NCBI GenBank assembly: GCA_023411815.1
Contig: JAEYOJ010000098.1
Location: 9,873 to 73,872, forward strand
From: Pseudomonadota bacterium
GTDB lineage: Bacteria > Desulfobacterota > Desulfovibrionia > Desulfovibrionales > Desulfovibrionaceae
Length of the DNA: 64,000 nucleotides
Direction: 5' to 3'
A model generated the notes under the pieces. That model searched no databases. It saw only the letters and a program-made list of their open reading frames with translations, and was not told the DNA's origin. The position numbers were made by a program, and so were the translations under genes. This document shows, in pieces, positions 42,017-50,951 of the stretch; position 1 is the first letter of the stretch, and each line of letters starts with the position of its first letter.

Positions 42017-43597
42017 ATGAGTTTCATGTCCATCGTATTGATACTGGTCGGAGCCGTCATCGGCGCCGCGGCTGGTTATATCCTGCACAAAACCATTGAA
42101 TCCAGACGCCTGGGCGATGCCAAGGACCTGGCTGAAAGAATCCTGGACGAAGCCCGCAAGGAGGCCCAGGCCTCCAAGAAGGAAAGCCTGCTCCAGGCCC
42201 AGGACGATATCTACAACCAGAAGAAGGAACTGGAGAGCGAGTACAAGGAGCGCGAGCGGCAGCTCAAGGGCAAGGAAGGCAAGCTTGCCGAGAAGGAGGT
42301 CAAGCTCGCCGAGAAGGAAGAGCGGTTGGAAAGCAAGCTTGAAAAGCTGGCCCAGAAGGAAATCAGCGTCATCGAGTTCGAGAAGAAGCTCACCAAGCAG
42401 GAGCGTCTGCTGGCGGACCGGGACGAAGTGATCGTTCAGCGGGAGGAGGAGCAGGCCCGCAAGCTCGAGGAGATTTCCGGCCTGACCCAGGAAGAGGCCC
42501 GCGCGCGCATCATGCAGGAGATCGAGGACAAGACCCGCCACGAAGCGGCCAAGATGGTCCGCACCATCGAAATGGAAGCCCGCGAGATGGCCGACAAGAA
42601 GGCCAAGGAGATCCTGGCGCTCTCCATACAGCGTTATGCCGGAGACTACGTGGCCGAGCAGACGGTCACGGCCGTGAGCCTGCCCTCGGAGGACATGAAG
42701 GGCCGCATCATCGGCCGCGAGGGTCGCAACATCCGCGCCCTGGAGGCCGCCACGGGCGTCGACCTCATCATCGACGACACGCCCGAGACCGTCATCCTTT
42801 CGGCCTACAGCCCGCTGCGGCGCGAGATAGCCAAGCAGGCCCTGGAGCGCCTCATCACTGACGGCCGCATCCATCCGGCGCGCATCGAGGATATCGTCAA
42901 GAAAGTCGAGCAGGAGATGGAGGTCAAGCTGCGCGAGATCGGCGAGCAGGCCACCTTCGACGTGGCCGTGCACGGCATCCATCCCGACATCATCCGCTTG
43001 CTGGGCCAGCTGCATTACCGCACGAGCTTTTCGCAGAACGTGCTCCAGCATTCGCTTGAGGTCGCCTCGTTGTGTGGCATCATGGCCGCTGAACTGGGCC
43101 TGGACGAGAAGAAGGCCAAGCGGGCCGGCCTGCTGCATGACATCGGCAAGGCCGTGGACCACGAAGTGGAAGGCCCCCACGCCATCATCGGCGCGGACCT
43201 GGCCAAGAAATACAACGAATCCAAGGAAATCATCCACGCCATCGCCGCGCACCACGAGGACGTGCCGCCCAAGTCCATCCTGGCCGTGCTCGTGCAGGCC
43301 GCGGACTCCCTGTCCGGCGCCCGCCCCGGCGCGCGCAAGGAACTGCTGGAGAACTACGTCAAGCGCCTGGAGGACCTGGAGAACGTGGCCAAGGACGTGG
43401 ACGGAGTGTCCAAGGCCTTCGCCATCCAGGCCGGCCGCGAGATCCGGGTCATGGTCGATGCGGACAAGGTCACCGACGACAACACGTACCTCCTCTGCAA
43501 GGACATCGCCCACAAGATCGAGGAGAACCTGACCTATCCGGGCCAGATCAAGGTCACGGTCATCCGCGAAAAACGCGCCGTTGAGTACGCCAAGTAG
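42017..43597 (+). CDS. rny: Ribonuclease Y
   Basis: A 526-residue membrane-anchored endoribonuclease. Residues 4-23 form the anchor (IVLILVGAVIGAAAGYIL), about 30-200 a highly charged coiled coil, then a KH domain (MKGRIIGREGRNIRALEAATGVDLIIDDTP, about 220-255), then an HD domain with HSLEVASLCGIMAAELGLD and AGLLHDIGKAVDHEV (about 340-380). The length is typical. TAGGAGGCGCGC precedes the ATG. It initiates mRNA decay. The ymdB gene, its partner in many bacteria, lies nearby at 48.2 kb rather than adjacent. Confidence 0.96.
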   Translation: MSFMSIVLILVGAVIGAAAGYILHKTIESRRLGDAKDLAERILDEARKEAQASKKESLLQAQDDIYNQKKELESEYKERERQLKGKEGKLAEKEVKLAEKEERLESKLEKLAQKEISVIEFEKKLTKQERLLADRDEVIVQREEEQARKLEEISGLTQEEARARIMQEIEDKTRHEAAKMVRTIEMEAREMADKKAKEILALSIQRYAGDYVAEQTVTAVSLPSEDMKGRIIGREGRNIRALEAATGVDLIIDDTPETVILSAYSPLRREIAKQALERLITDGRIHPARIEDIVKKVEQEMEVKLREIGEQATFDVAVHGIHPDIIRLLGQLHYRTSFSQNVLQHSLEVASLCGIMAAELGLDEKKAKRAGLLHDIGKAVDHEVEGPHAIIGADLAKKYNESKEIIHAIAAHHEDVPPKSILAVLVQAADSLSGARPGARKELLENYVKRLEDLENVAKDVDGVSKAFAIQAGREIRVMVDADKVTDDNTYLLCKDIAHKIEENLTYPGQIKVTVIREKRAVEYAK

Positions 43598-43632
43598 CTC
43601 CGCGCGGACCTGTTCGAACTGCCGCATGACAG

Positions 43633-43662
43633 AGGCCCCCGGCTGAACCGGGGGCCTTTTTT
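43633..43662 (+). terminator. Terminator after rny
   Basis: GGCCCCCGG and CCGGGGGCC form a 9-bp stem with a 5-base loop, followed by TTTTTTC. It lies 35 bases past the stop. Confidence 0.9.
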
Positions 43663-43828
43663 CATTTCCAGACGTCGACAGGGCTGGTGTGCGGCATCCG
43701 GCGGCTGCCAGCCGGCGCTGGGGGTCGACCATGCCGGGCTGGACAGGGCAGGCTCGCCGGAATGCGTCGGCGAGGCTGCTAATGCATTTCACGCAAGCGA
43801 CTTAAGACATCATGGTCGCAGCGTGGGG

Positions 43829-45769
43829 TTAATCGTCGTCAGCTCCATTGCCGTCGCCATTGCCGTTGTCGTCATCGGACTGATCGGGCGGGCAGGGCAG
43901 CGAACCCGGCTGGCAGACTACGCCGATGACGAGCTGCGTCGTGTTGTCGGAGACGTTGTCCGGGATCTGCAGTTGCACGGTGGGGCACAACGTGCCGCCA
44001 AAGGCGTCGAAGCGTTCCTGCGGCGTGAGTTCGTCGACTCGCTCGGCCTCGACCTCGGGATAGAGGGCGAAGGAGAGCACGGAGAGGTCGGGCGTTGTCA
44101 CGCGGCCGTAGCACTGCAGGGGCGCGGTCTCCGGGTTGCCGATAACCAGTCCGCTTCCGTTGATCGGGTCGTACTGGCCTATGAGCGTGTCGGAGGTGAA
44201 CCCGTACAAGGAGGTCCAGCCCTGGATGTCAGGAGCGAAGGAGTCGGAGTAAGCGTTCGCGAAGAGGTGGTAGAGATTGTCCCGGTAGATGAGGTGGGGT
44301 TGATCGAGCATCTTGGTGATGCCGGAGGCGTGGAAGAGCGGGGGAAGAAGCGTCCAGTTGGGCATGGAGACTGAGTTGTCGCCGTTGTCGCCGTTGTTGC
44401 CGTTGTCACCGTTATCACCGTTATCGTCGGTGCCGTTGGTGTCGCCACCGCCATCGCCATTGCCATTGTCGCCATTGTCGTCGTCGCTGTCGTCAAGGCG
44501 GGCTATGCCCACGGCTGCATTGTATGTCTCGCCGTTCTCGTCGACTTCGACCAGGTCGAAATCAGGGCTCAGCTTGGCGGAGAAGATGATGTAGTCGTCG
44601 CCGGTATCGGGATCGGTGAAGAAGAACGGGTCGCGGAAGGCATACGTTCTATCGGGAGCTATGCCGTCCAGGGAATCGTCGTTCCCAACGCCGTTACCAT
44701 TGCCGTTGTCGTCGCCGTTATCGTCGCCATTGCCGTTGTCGTCATTGCCGTTGTTATTGTCGTTGATCTGCTGCTCGGCCTGCTCGGCGGTCTGGTACAT
44801 CACGCCGTCGGGTTCGAGTATGACTTCATGCTCGGACCAGTTGTCGAAGCTGGGGCCGTCGGGTCCGACCGTCAGGTCCGCCTCGGCGAGAGCGATACGT
44901 TGGGCGGAAATGGTGATGGGTTCGCCGACATCTCCGTCGCCGTTACCGTCACCATCGCCGTCGCCGTTTCCGTTCCCGTCACCATCCGGCGGGCATTCTC
45001 CATTCTGGCGCGCGGCTCCGCCCGGGCACTCCGGCGCACCCGTGCCGTTCCCGTCGCCGTCGCCATTGCCGTCAGGCTCGATCTCGCCAACGGCGGTATA
45101 GACAATGCGCAGACGGCAGTTTTCGATTATGGCCGATCCGGCCCACTGGGCGTCTCCCAAGGCCTCGCCTTCGGGGAAGAGTTCGCCGCCGTCGGTCCAG
45201 GTCATGCCGTCCTGGCTGTAGTAGTAGCGGATGCGCGCCTCTTCGTAGCGGTTCTCGGGGTCTTGCACCGATTCCTCGGGCACGGCCAGCGAGAAGAAGA
45301 TGTAATAACCGTCAATCACCGCCACTTGGCCATTGGGCCGCATCAGGGGCCAGGTCTCGAATGTCCATTGGTCAGGAGAGTATTGGTCGGGGAAGAGGTC
45401 GTCCCGCAGGATGGGTGGGACGGTGTTCTCTTCCGGCACGGGCTGGATTGTCATGGCGTCTTCCACCAGCCAGGAGGAGACCTCGCCTGTCGGGGGTTCG
45501 CCCGAGCCGTTATCAGAACCATTCTGTCGGGGCTGGCCGGCAACCTGACCATTCTGTCCGACAGAACCCGACTGCAGTGTCGGAACATCATTTACAAGCC
45601 ATCCAGGCAGATCAGCCGCATTGGCAAGTGATAAAGATAATGGAGGAGCTGGAAGCGCGATAAATGCAATGAAAAGAAATGCAAGTGCGAAGTTGTAAAG
45701 GTTTTTGATGCTTCTCTTTTTTAATCTAGACTTAATAATAGCTGAATTATTTCTGCGCGTAACAAGCAT
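43829..45769 (-). CDS. Secreted GH68-like (levansucrase-type) protein with Asp/Asn/Gly insertions
   Basis: A 646-residue secreted protein. A long charged leader ends in a Sec signal (about residues 24-52, cleavage after LANA). Blocks of Gram-negative levansucrase fold are recognisable in order: SWLVEDAMTIQP, WTFETWPLMRPNG (family W-x-W-D-T-W-P-L), QWAGSAII (family W-S-G-S-A), YAFRDPFFF (conserved R-D-P), MLDQPHLIY (family E-R-P-H) and GSGLVIGNPETAPLQCYG. The nucleophile Asp is Glu138 and the acid/base Glu is Asp489, while the R-D-P aspartate (Asp380) is kept. Four low-complexity Asp/Asn/Gly tracts interrupt the blocks and end the protein. The start at 45769 (GGAGG 9 bases upstream) is chosen over ATGs at 45775 and 45787. 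It is AT-rich at its 5' end, unlike its neighbours, which suggests transfer. Activity on sucrose is possible but doubtful. Confidence 0.75.
   Translation of the reverse strand: MLVTRRNNSAIIKSRLKKRSIKNLYNFALAFLFIAFIALPAPPLSLSLANAADLPGWLVNDVPTLQSGSVGQNGQVAGQPRQNGSDNGSGEPPTGEVSSWLVEDAMTIQPVPEENTVPPILRDDLFPDQYSPDQWTFETWPLMRPNGQVAVIDGYYIFFSLAVPEESVQDPENRYEEARIRYYYSQDGMTWTDGGELFPEGEALGDAQWAGSAIIENCRLRIVYTAVGEIEPDGNGDGDGNGTGAPECPGGAARQNGECPPDGDGNGNGDGDGDGNGDGDVGEPITISAQRIALAEADLTVGPDGPSFDNWSEHEVILEPDGVMYQTAEQAEQQINDNNNGNDDNGNGDDNGDDNGNGNGVGNDDSLDGIAPDRTYAFRDPFFFTDPDTGDDYIIFSAKLSPDFDLVEVDENGETYNAAVGIARLDDSDDDNGDNGNGDGGGDTNGTDDNGDNGDNGNNGDNGDNSVSMPNWTLLPPLFHASGITKMLDQPHLIYRDNLYHLFANAYSDSFAPDIQGWTSLYGFTSDTLIGQYDPINGSGLVIGNPETAPLQCYGRVTTPDLSVLSFALYPEVEAERVDELTPQERFDAFGGTLCPTVQLQIPDNVSDNTTQLVIGVVCQPGSLPCPPDQSDDDNGNGDGNGADDD
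44369..45085 (-). repeat. Three Asp/Asn/Gly-coding repeat tracts inside the GH68-like gene
   Basis: Simple repeats of GAC/GAT, AAC/AAT and GGC/GGT codons occupy about 44918-45085, 44651-44767 and 44369-44497. A fourth, shorter tract ends the gene (about 43832-43885). All are multiples of three and leave the frame intact. The periodicity is mostly 9 or 6 bases (Asp-Asn-Gly, Asp-Gly, Asn-Gly), which favours slippage or recombination. Confidence 0.8.
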
Positions 45770-46383
45770 GTTCATACACCTCCGCATTGGTTAAGATTGA
45801 TGAAGCATCGATAACCAGCCCTGGTAAAATAATGTACTGGCATTCGATATTTGCAGTTATTTCCTAAAATCAAATGAATAACGTTATTATTTGACAAGAA
45901 CGAACGCCCCTTGGTCCGGCTGCTCCGTCTGCACACGGGAAAGAGAACATCTGGAGGTAGGTGGGAATCGGTGTTTCGAAAGGAAGCTATCCGGCTCAGC
46001 TACAAATGGATGCTGAGCAGGTGCTCCATTTGATTGTATGTGTCAAATTGATTCAGTATGATAGATTATGTTGGGTAGTTTTGAAACGAAGAGCCTTGTC
46101 AAGCAGTTCATTGAATGCTCTTGCCAAGAGGCGTAAGAGCCCAACTTTGGGTCGGGGATTCGGGGAATCGCATGCCTGGCTTGGAATCCGAGCGCTATCA
46201 AGCCGGTCCTGGCGAGACGGGGCACGCTCCCGGCGAGCATGGGCAGGCATGATAGGGGGGCGCACTTTCCTCCATGGCGGATCCTGGGTCCGAAAGGCTG
46301 GCGGCATTGAGTCCAACATCTGGCCGATCGGCGGCCTGACGGCGTCCGTCAGGCTCACGAACTTCTTTGACGGAGTCTGTCTT
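45770..46383. other. Divergent AT-rich intergenic region, about 610 bases
   Basis: This separates the GH68-like gene from the SulP gene. The left 150 bases are much richer in A+T than the surrounding genome. A 21-base hairpin at 46334-46354 (GCCTGACG / CGTCAGGC) lies just ahead of the SulP start. The open frame that extends the SulP frame upstream does not look coding. Confidence 0.5.
45869..45897 (-). promoter_or_regulatory. Candidate promoter of the GH68-like gene
   Basis: Reverse-strand TTGTCA (45897-45892) and TTTGAT (45874-45869) are 17 bases apart. The spacer contains a perfect 12-base palindrome AATAACGTTATT (45877-45888), which would be well placed for a repressor. The leader would be about 95 bases. 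Confidence 0.4.
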
Positions 46384-48174
46384 ATGCAAGTCGAGTCTTC
46401 GGATGCATCAAGTAGAGGCGCCTGGGGCGAACGGCTGAGCCGGCTGTTGCCCGAGGCGCCAAAGACCTTCAGCGTGCTGTCCCAGGGCTACGGCCCCGGA
46501 CCGTTGTCCCGCGACCTCCTCTCGGGCGTCACCGTGGGCATCGTGGCCCTGCCCCTGGCCATGGCCTTCGCCATCGCCTCCGGCGCGTCACCGGAGCAGG
46601 GGCTGATCACGGCCATAGTGGCCGGCTTCATCATTTCCTTCCTGGGTGGCAGCCGCTACCAGATCGGCGGACCGACCGGCGCCTTCGTCGTCATTATCTA
46701 CGGCACCATCGCCAAGTACGGCATGGACGGCCTGCTTGTGGCCACGATCCTCGCCGGCGTCATGCTCACGCTCTTCGGCCTGTGCCGCATGGGCGCGCTC
46801 ATAAAGTACATACCCTATCCCGTGACCACGGGCTTTACCGCAGGCATCGGCCTGCTCATATTCACCCAGCAGATCAAGGACTTTCTGGGCCTGCACCTGG
46901 ACAAGGCCTCGCCGGAGTTCTTCGCCAGCTGGAAGGCTTACCTGGCCAATATCGGCACTGTGGATCAGTCCACGCTGATCGTCAGCGGCGTGACGCTCGC
47001 GACCATCTTCTGCGTGCGCCGTTGGATTCCGCGCATTCCGGCTCCGTTCGTGGCCGTGCTTCTCGCCTCGGTGCTGACCGCGGCATTCACGCTGCCCGTT
47101 GACACCATCGGTTCACGCTTCGGCGGAATCCCGCGCTCCCTGCCGGGCTTCAGCATGCCGCACATCACCCTCGACCTTGTGCGGGAGGTGTTTCCCGCGG
47201 CCGTGACCATAGCCCTGCTGGCCGGGATCGAATCGCTCCTGTCGGCCATCGTGGCCGACGGCATGACCGGCGACCACCACAACTCCAACACGGAGCTTGT
47301 GGCCCAGGGCCTGGCGAACATAGCCTCCGTGTCCATGGGCGGCATTCCGGCCACGGGCGCCATCGCGCGCACGGCCACCAACATCAAGGCCGGAGCCTTC
47401 TCGCCCGTGTCGGGCATCGTCCATGCCCTGTTCCTGGTGGCCTTCGTCTACCTGCTCGCGCCGCTGGCCTCCTACATCCCGCTGGCCAGCCTGGCGGGCG
47501 TGCTCGTGGTGGTGGCCTACGACATGAGCGAGCCGCACAGGTTCAAGCGGCTGTTCAAGGCGCCCAAGAGCGACGTCGTGGTCATGCTGCTGACCTTCGG
47601 CCTCACGGTGCTCGTGGACCTGACCGTGGCCGTGTGGGTGGGCGTGGTCCTGGCCTCGCTGCTGTTCATGCGCCGCATGAGCGAGCTCACGGGCATCCAC
47701 CGCACGCTCGAACTCGTGGGCGACGGGACCGCGGAGGTCCTGCCCAAGGAATTGCACCCGGACACCAGCGAGCTTGACGTGCCCGAAGGCGTGGACGTCT
47801 ACGAGATCGACGGCCCGTTCTTCTTCGGCTGCGCGGATCGCTTGAACGCCATCGTCCGAGCCATGCACAAGCCGCCCGTGGTGCTCATCCTGCGCATGCG
47901 CCACGTGCCGGCCATCGACGCGACTGCCGTCAACTCCTTGGAGGCCCTCCACGACAAGTGCAGGAAGCGACATGTGACCATCGTGCTTTCCGGCGTCAGG
48001 ACCCAGCCCATGGCCACGCTCAAGCGGCTTGGCGCGGACCTGCTCTTCGGACAGGAGAACATCACCGAGAACATCTACCAGGCCCTGGACAGGGCCCGGG
48101 GGATCATCGCCGACCGGACGATGTCGCACGGATCGGCGGCGCCCATCGCCGGACCGGGACCAGAAGCGGCCTAA
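46384..48174 (+). CDS. SulP-family anion transporter with STAS domain
   Basis: A 596-residue SulP (SLC26) transporter. About ten to twelve membrane helices cover residues 35-430, with the family opening LLSGVTVGIVALPLAMAFAIASGASPEQGLITAIVAGFI and GGSRYQIGGPTGAF. A cytosolic STAS domain (about 455-560) follows: GVDVYEIDGPFFFGCADRL and ILRMRHVPAIDATAVNSLEALH. Members carry sulfate, bicarbonate or other anions; sulfate is plausible in a sulfate reducer but is not shown by the sequence. The ATG at 46384 gives a family-typical N-terminus; a ribosome site is weak (GACGGAGT). It is followed 53 bases later by ymdB. Confidence 0.93.
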   Translation: MQVESSDASSRGAWGERLSRLLPEAPKTFSVLSQGYGPGPLSRDLLSGVTVGIVALPLAMAFAIASGASPEQGLITAIVAGFIISFLGGSRYQIGGPTGAFVVIIYGTIAKYGMDGLLVATILAGVMLTLFGLCRMGALIKYIPYPVTTGFTAGIGLLIFTQQIKDFLGLHLDKASPEFFASWKAYLANIGTVDQSTLIVSGVTLATIFCVRRWIPRIPAPFVAVLLASVLTAAFTLPVDTIGSRFGGIPRSLPGFSMPHITLDLVREVFPAAVTIALLAGIESLLSAIVADGMTGDHHNSNTELVAQGLANIASVSMGGIPATGAIARTATNIKAGAFSPVSGIVHALFLVAFVYLLAPLASYIPLASLAGVLVVVAYDMSEPHRFKRLFKAPKSDVVVMLLTFGLTVLVDLTVAVWVGVVLASLLFMRRMSELTGIHRTLELVGDGTAEVLPKELHPDTSELDVPEGVDVYEIDGPFFFGCADRLNAIVRAMHKPPVVLILRMRHVPAIDATAVNSLEALHDKCRKRHVTIVLSGVRTQPMATLKRLGADLLFGQENITENIYQALDRARGIIADRTMSHGSAAPIAGPGPEAA

Positions 48175-48227
48175 TTGCCCTGGCCGGTGAATCCGGCTAG
48201 GCTGTCGCCAGCTCTGGAGGCTATCCG

Positions 48228-49025
48228 ATGCGCGTTCTGGTTCTCGGGGATATCATAGGCAGGCCGGGCCGCGAGGCCGTGGCCTGCGAGGTGCGGCGTC
48301 TGCGCGAGGAACTGGCCCTGGACCTTGTCCTGGCCAACGCCGAGAACGCCTCGGGCGGGCTGGGCCTCAAGCCGGACGAGGTCCGACGGCTGCTGGATGC
48401 GGGCCTGGACGTGCTCACGACCGGCAACCACATCTGGAAGTACCGCGAAATCCAGGAATACATGCCCAAGGCTCCGCGTCTGCTGCGGCCGGCCAACTAT
48501 CCGCCGGGCGCGCCCGGCTCCGGCCTGGGCGTGTACCCGGCTGGCGGGAACGTTTCCTACGCCGTGCTCAACCTGCAGGGCCGCACGTACATGGAGGCCC
48601 TGGACTGCCCGTTCCGCACGGCGGACGCCCTGCTTGCCCAGGTGCCCGAGGGCGTGCGCATCATCCTGGTGGATTTCCACGCCGAGGCCACCAGCGAGAA
48701 GATCGCCATGGCCTATCATCTCTCCGGCCGGGTTTCGGCCGTGCTGGGCACGCATACGCACGTGCAGACCAGCGACGCGCGCATTCTGCGCGACGCCCAC
48801 GGCCAGGGCCATACAGCGGCCCTGACCGATCTGGGCATGTGCGGCCCCGAGGAGTCCATCCTGGGCATGGAGGCCGCGCCCATCCTGACCCGATTCCTGA
48901 CCGGCATGCCCACGCGCTTCCGCGTGGCCGGCGGCGCTGTGCTGCTCGAAGGCGCGCTGCTGCGCATCGACGAGACCACGGGCCGTGCCCAGTCCATCGA
49001 GACATTCCGCCGGCGCGTGATCTGA
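48228..49025 (+). CDS. ymdB: YmdB-family metallophosphoesterase
   Basis: A 265-residue metallophosphoesterase of the TIGR00282 family, a 2',3'-cyclic phosphodiesterase in studied members. MRVLVLGDIIGRPGREA opens with the metal-binding G-D-I. NAENASGG and GLDVLTTGNHIWK continue the motif set; HAEATSEKIAMAYHLSGRVSAVLGTHTHVQT and GTAALTDLGMCGP-like residues complete it. TCTGGAGGCTATCCG precedes the ATG. In Firmicutes it lies next to rny; here both are close but separated by two other genes. Confidence 0.95.
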   Translation: MRVLVLGDIIGRPGREAVACEVRRLREELALDLVLANAENASGGLGLKPDEVRRLLDAGLDVLTTGNHIWKYREIQEYMPKAPRLLRPANYPPGAPGSGLGVYPAGGNVSYAVLNLQGRTYMEALDCPFRTADALLAQVPEGVRIILVDFHAEATSEKIAMAYHLSGRVSAVLGTHTHVQTSDARILRDAHGQGHTAALTDLGMCGPEESILGMEAAPILTRFLTGMPTRFRVAGGAVLLEGALLRIDETTGRAQSIETFRRRVI

Positions 49026-49071
49026 GTACACATAAAGCGTTCTGCACAAGAAATGGGCAGGGTGTTGCCTG

Positions 49072-49126
49072 CCAGAGCGGCTCGCTCCTTCCCCGACCCA
49101 TCCACCAGGGCGGGAAGGCGCTCTGG
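49072..49126 (+). terminator. Bulged hairpin after ymdB
   Basis: CCAGAGCG (49072-49079) pairs with CGCTCTGG (49119-49126), and CCTTCCC with GGGAAGG inside it, with an unpaired side bulge. It starts about 45 bases past the ymdB stop. No T-run; it may be a terminator or a degenerate hairpin repeat. Confidence 0.4.
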
Positions 49127-49235
49127 ATCCGCGCAGTCCGTTTGCCGGATGCTTGAGGGCCTGCGCAGTCTGGCCCCTTTTAGTTGAATGGGCGCGTACC
49201 GGGAAACGCCGAAGTGCGGACTGTCCGGCCGGTCG

Positions 49236-49415
49236 TCATCGACCGCGCAGCATGCGCCTGCGGGGGCGGTCGCCCCACCAGAAGGCCCCGGCCACGAGCA
49301 CGGCGAAAACGAGCACGTACAGAGCCGCTTGATTGAAGACGTCGGCCAGGGAAAGCGCCGCAAGCAGGACGAGCAGCGCTAGCAGGGTGTAGATGAAGTG
49401 CCTGTATTCGGCCAT
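49236..49415 (-). CDS. Small two-helix membrane protein, 59 aa
   Basis: A 59-residue hydrophobic protein: MAEYRHFIYTLLALLVLLAALSLADV, then a second segment ALYVLVFAVLVAGAFWWG, and a basic tail RPRRRMLRGR. Two transmembrane helices with a positive C-terminus suggest a real small membrane protein. No family was recognised. The ATG at 49415 lies 3 codons after an alternative GTG at 49424. The gene lies alone on the reverse strand between ymdB and tyrS. Confidence is moderate because hydrophobic reading can also arise by chance in GC-rich DNA. Confidence 0.5.
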   Translation of the reverse strand: MAEYRHFIYTLLALLVLLAALSLADVFNQAALYVLVFAVLVAGAFWWGDRPRRRMLRGR

Positions 49416-49688
49416 GTCGTTCACATTCGCCGGAGATCGCCCCGGCGAGGGTTGTCGGTGCTGGGGCCGGAGCCCGGAACGGCCAGCATAGCATGTCCGG
49501 GCGGAAATGGAAGACTCGGCGGCAAGGTCAGGGCTTGCAGTCGGGGAGAGCCGTCTCGATTTCCCTTGACAGGACAGCCGTTCCCTTCAAAACTGCCGTG
49601 TTCGGCGTCACGAAAGCCCCCGTCAACGCGGGGCGCGCGCAACGACAAGCCGCATCGGCACTCAGCCATCATTACAGCGAGGACAGGC

Positions 49689-50945
49689 GTGAACATCATT
49701 GACGAACTCAAATGGCGCGGGCTCATTTACCAGGTTTCCGACGAAAACAAGGTGCGCGAGTACCTGTCCACGCCGGGCCGCTCGCTCTATTGCGGCTTCG
49801 ATCCCACGGCCAGCAGCCTGCATATCGGGCACCTCGTGCCGCTCCTGGCGCTGTACCGCTTTCAGCGCGCCGGCCACAAACCCATCGCGCTCATGGGCGG
49901 CGGCACTGCGCTCATCGGCGATCCCAGCGGCAAGGACGTGGAGCGCCAGCTCATCGCCAAGGAGACCATCGACGCCTCCATCGAGAGCATCAAGGCACAG
50001 GTCAGCCGCATCTTCGGCGGCGACGTGCGCTTCGTGAACAACTACGACTGGATCGGCTGCACGACGGCCATCGAACTGCTGCGCGACGTGGGCAAGTATT
50101 TCACGGTCAATTGGATGATGCAGAAGGAGTCGGTCAAGAACCGCATCAGCCGCGACGAGGTGGGCATCTCCTACACCGAGTTCAGCTACATGGTCCTGCA
50201 GGCCTACGACTTCGCCGTTCTGGCCGAGCGGAAGGAGTGCATGCTGCAGATCGGTGGCTCGGACCAGTGGGGCAACATCACGGCCGGCACCGAGCTCATC
50301 CGCAAGAAGCTCTCCAAGGAAGCCTTCGCCCTGACCTTCCCGCTCATCACCACAGCCGACGGCAAGAAGTTCGGCAAGTCCGAGAAGGGCGCCATCTTCC
50401 TGGACCCCAAGCTCACGCCGGTCTACGACTTCTACCAGTACTTCGTGCGTACCGACGACCGCGACGTGATCCGCTTCCTGCGCTACTTCACCTTCGTCCC
50501 GCGCGAGGAGATCGAGGCCCTGGAAGTGGCCCTGGCCGAGCGGCCCGAGCAGCGCGTGCCCCAGCGGCGGCTTGCGGCCGAGATGACCCGCCTGGTGCAC
50601 GGCGAGGCGGAGCTGCGCAAGGTCGAGGCGGCCACCTCGGCCCTGTTCGGCACGGGCGACCTGCGCGAAGTCGATCCGGACATGCTGCGCACCGTGTTCA
50701 ACGAGGCCCCCAGCGTGAGCTATCCCAGCCTTGAAGTCCTGCCCGACCTGCCGCAGATCCTCGTGGACCTGGGCCTGAGCAAGTCCAAGGGACAGGCCCG
50801 CAAGGACCTGGAGCAGGGCGGCGTGTACGTGAACAACGCCCGCATCGAGCCGACCTGGAAGCCTACCGCCGAAGATCTCCTGCACGGCCGGGCGCTGCTC
50901 GTACGCAAGGGCAAGAAGAACTACGGCCTGGTGCAGGTAGGGTAG
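49689..50945 (+). CDS. tyrS: Tyrosine--tRNA ligase
   Basis: A 418-residue class I synthetase. The HIGH motif is LHIGHLVPLLAL (about residue 42-50) and the KMSKS-type loop is KKFGKSEKGAIF. QIGGSDQWGNI marks the tyrosine site, and the C-terminal S4 RNA-binding domain is KSKGQARKDLEQGGVYVNNARI. The start is GTG at 49689, giving the family N-terminus MNIIDELKWRGLIYQ, with GCGAGGACAGGC as ribosome site. The bifunctional motif form (KFGKS) groups it with the TyrZ-like/long C-tail type. Confidence 0.96.
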   Translation: MNIIDELKWRGLIYQVSDENKVREYLSTPGRSLYCGFDPTASSLHIGHLVPLLALYRFQRAGHKPIALMGGGTALIGDPSGKDVERQLIAKETIDASIESIKAQVSRIFGGDVRFVNNYDWIGCTTAIELLRDVGKYFTVNWMMQKESVKNRISRDEVGISYTEFSYMVLQAYDFAVLAERKECMLQIGGSDQWGNITAGTELIRKKLSKEAFALTFPLITTADGKKFGKSEKGAIFLDPKLTPVYDFYQYFVRTDDRDVIRFLRYFTFVPREEIEALEVALAERPEQRVPQRRLAAEMTRLVHGEAELRKVEAATSALFGTGDLREVDPDMLRTVFNEAPSVSYPSLEVLPDLPQILVDLGLSKSKGQARKDLEQGGVYVNNARIEPTWKPTAEDLLHGRALLVRKGKKNYGLVQVG

Positions 50946-50951
50946 CCGGAC

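Noticed and set aside
41488..42099. Open frames across the 6S RNA region (reverse 41488-41952 and forward 41824-42099)
   Set aside because: The translations have no family resemblance and the region is better explained by a structured RNA and the rny leader.
44369..45085. CRISPR-like array appearance of the repeats
   Set aside because: The units are 6-9 bases and directly adjacent, without spacers, and are translated in frame as Asp/Asn/Gly.
44313..45101. Ser/Pro/Leu-rich forward frames opposite the GH68-like gene
   Set aside because: They are the antisense reading of Asp/Asn/Gly codon repeats, which produces Ser/Pro/Leu/Val strings by necessity.
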